A stretch of 5,664 nt of DNA from a bacterium (GTDB taxonomy: Bacteria > Latescibacterota > UBA2968 > UBA8231): contig JAQCJA010000331.1 of the NCBI GenBank assembly GCA_027593305.1, positions 1 through 5,664 on the forward strand, in the 5' to 3' direction. A program made the position numbers and the translations under genes. Within the stretch, counting starts at the first letter, position 1. Each line of letters opens with the position of its first letter. A model generated the notes under the pieces. That model searched no databases and was not told the DNA's origin. It worked only from the letters and a program-made list of their open reading frames with translations. Below are positions 5,032 to 5,664 of the stretch, one piece after another.

Positions 5032-5664
5032 GTGGTTGGCAAGCCCCGCTGGGGCTGGTTGGTGATGATCCTGCTGCTCAGCAGCGCCGCGTTGTTGATG
5101 GTTTTCCTGGCCGGTGCTGGCCAGGCAATTCTACTGCGCCACTGTGTGTGGGCGGCGATGGCGGTCTGCGGCCTGGGAGGCAGCAGCCTGATCCTCTGGT
5201 GGCTGCTGGCTTCAGGTTTGTCCATGGGCGTGCGACTGGGCAGTGCCGGCGCCGTGGTCGGCGCCTTGTCCATCCTCGCCCTTGGCTTCGAATTGCGCGG
5301 CGTGACGCTGGACGGTGTGCCCTTGGTGCAGCGACGCGGCAGCAGCGAAGCAGGCGCAGAACTACCACAACCACACGATGACCCCTGGTCCAACCAGCGT
5401 CCGCCCGGCGAACGCTGGCCGGCACAAACCACGCACCTGCTGCAGCCGCGTCGCCATTGGCGCCTCGATGTTGGCGCCGGCTTTGCAGGTTTTGCTGTCG
5501 CCCGGGGGCTGGCAATCACGCAGGAACAGCGCGGCGTGTATGAATGTGTCGTTGCCTATGACCTGCGCCGTGGCAGCGAGGTCTGGGCCTACGGTGACAC
5601 AGCACGTTTTGCCGATCTGCGCGCCGGCGTCGGCCCTCGTGCGACGCCGGTCATCGATGGCGAT
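5032..5664 (+). CDS. Membrane-anchored PQQ-like beta-propeller protein, 3'-truncated by window edge
   Basis: The frame is open to the window end, giving 211 residues of a longer protein. Three hydrophobic segments lie at about 9-35, 39-63 and 66-86, preceded by basic residues (K4, R6). A polar, Pro-rich linker (about 87-140) follows, then the first blades of a PQQ-type propeller: WRLDVGAGFAGFAVARG (143-159), TQEQRG (163-168), VVAYDLRRGSEVWAY (173-187) and GVGPRATPVIDG (199-210). This pattern is typical of PQQ-binding-like (BamB/dehydrogenase-related) propellers, probably periplasmic. Whether it binds PQQ or is enzymatic cannot be told from this part. The start is uncertain: GTG 5032 has GAAGG 11 bases upstream; CTG 5014 would overlap the trkH stop; GTG 5062 (GGGG 7 bases upstream) and ATG 5065 are also possible. 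It follows trkH by about 14 bases, so it is likely co-transcribed, though a role in K+ transport is only a guess. Confidence 0.8.
   Translation, partial: MVGKPRWGWLVMILLLSSAALLMVFLAGAGQAILLRHCVWAAMAVCGLGGSSLILWWLLASGLSMGVRLGSAGAVVGALSILALGFELRGVTLDGVPLVQRRGSSEAGAELPQPHDDPWSNQRPPGERWPAQTTHLLQPRRHWRLDVGAGFAGFAVARGLAITQEQRGVYECVVAYDLRRGSEVWAYGDTARFADLRAGVGPRATPVIDGD

Noticed and set aside
4953..5519. - strand frames opposite the end of trkH and the propeller gene
   Set aside because: The + strand frame through the same bases has clear membrane helices and propeller motifs, while the - strand products are Arg/Pro/Ala-rich shadows.

Overview
The window is GC-rich, densely packed bacterial DNA in which all the confident genes lie on the + strand. 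The linked TrkA and TrkH potassium-uptake proteins resemble proteobacterial ones. Together with the GC-rich codon use and short or overlapping gene junctions, this suggests a proteobacterium, perhaps an environmental gammaproteobacterium. That is an inference: there is no rRNA or other marker in the window.

Left part (about 1-1690): two translationally coupled genes of the Gfo/Idh/MocA oxidoreductase type. The first is cut by the window start and keeps only its end, with a Cys-rich insert. The second overlaps it by 4 bases (GTGA) and has an unusual, glycine-poor N-terminus. The pair probably acts on a sugar, inositol or related polyol. A strong two-stage hairpin follows the second stop codon.

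Middle part (about 1630-2219): a weakly supported small gene on the - strand, a short gene-free stretch with a candidate promoter, and then a clean tandem array of 16 copies of the 7-mer GCTGTTG. The array ends 24 bases before the ATG of trkA. It has no stop codon in any of the six frames, so it produces long spurious reading frames and invites a wrong, extended TrkA start.

Right part (2220-5664): trkA (446 aa, two NAD-binding RCK units) and trkH (482 aa, four K+ selectivity-filter loops) form a compact operon for K+ uptake. TrkA is the cytoplasmic nucleotide-binding regulator and TrkH the membrane pore. A third gene follows almost immediately and runs off the window end. It encodes a protein with three predicted membrane helices followed by the start of a PQQ-like beta-propeller.

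The most unusual element is the heptamer array in the probable trkA leader. A possible short hydrophobic peptide read through the array would end exactly at an ATGA overlap with the trkA start. Changes in repeat number would break that overlap, so this is a testable candidate for a copy-number switch on potassium uptake.
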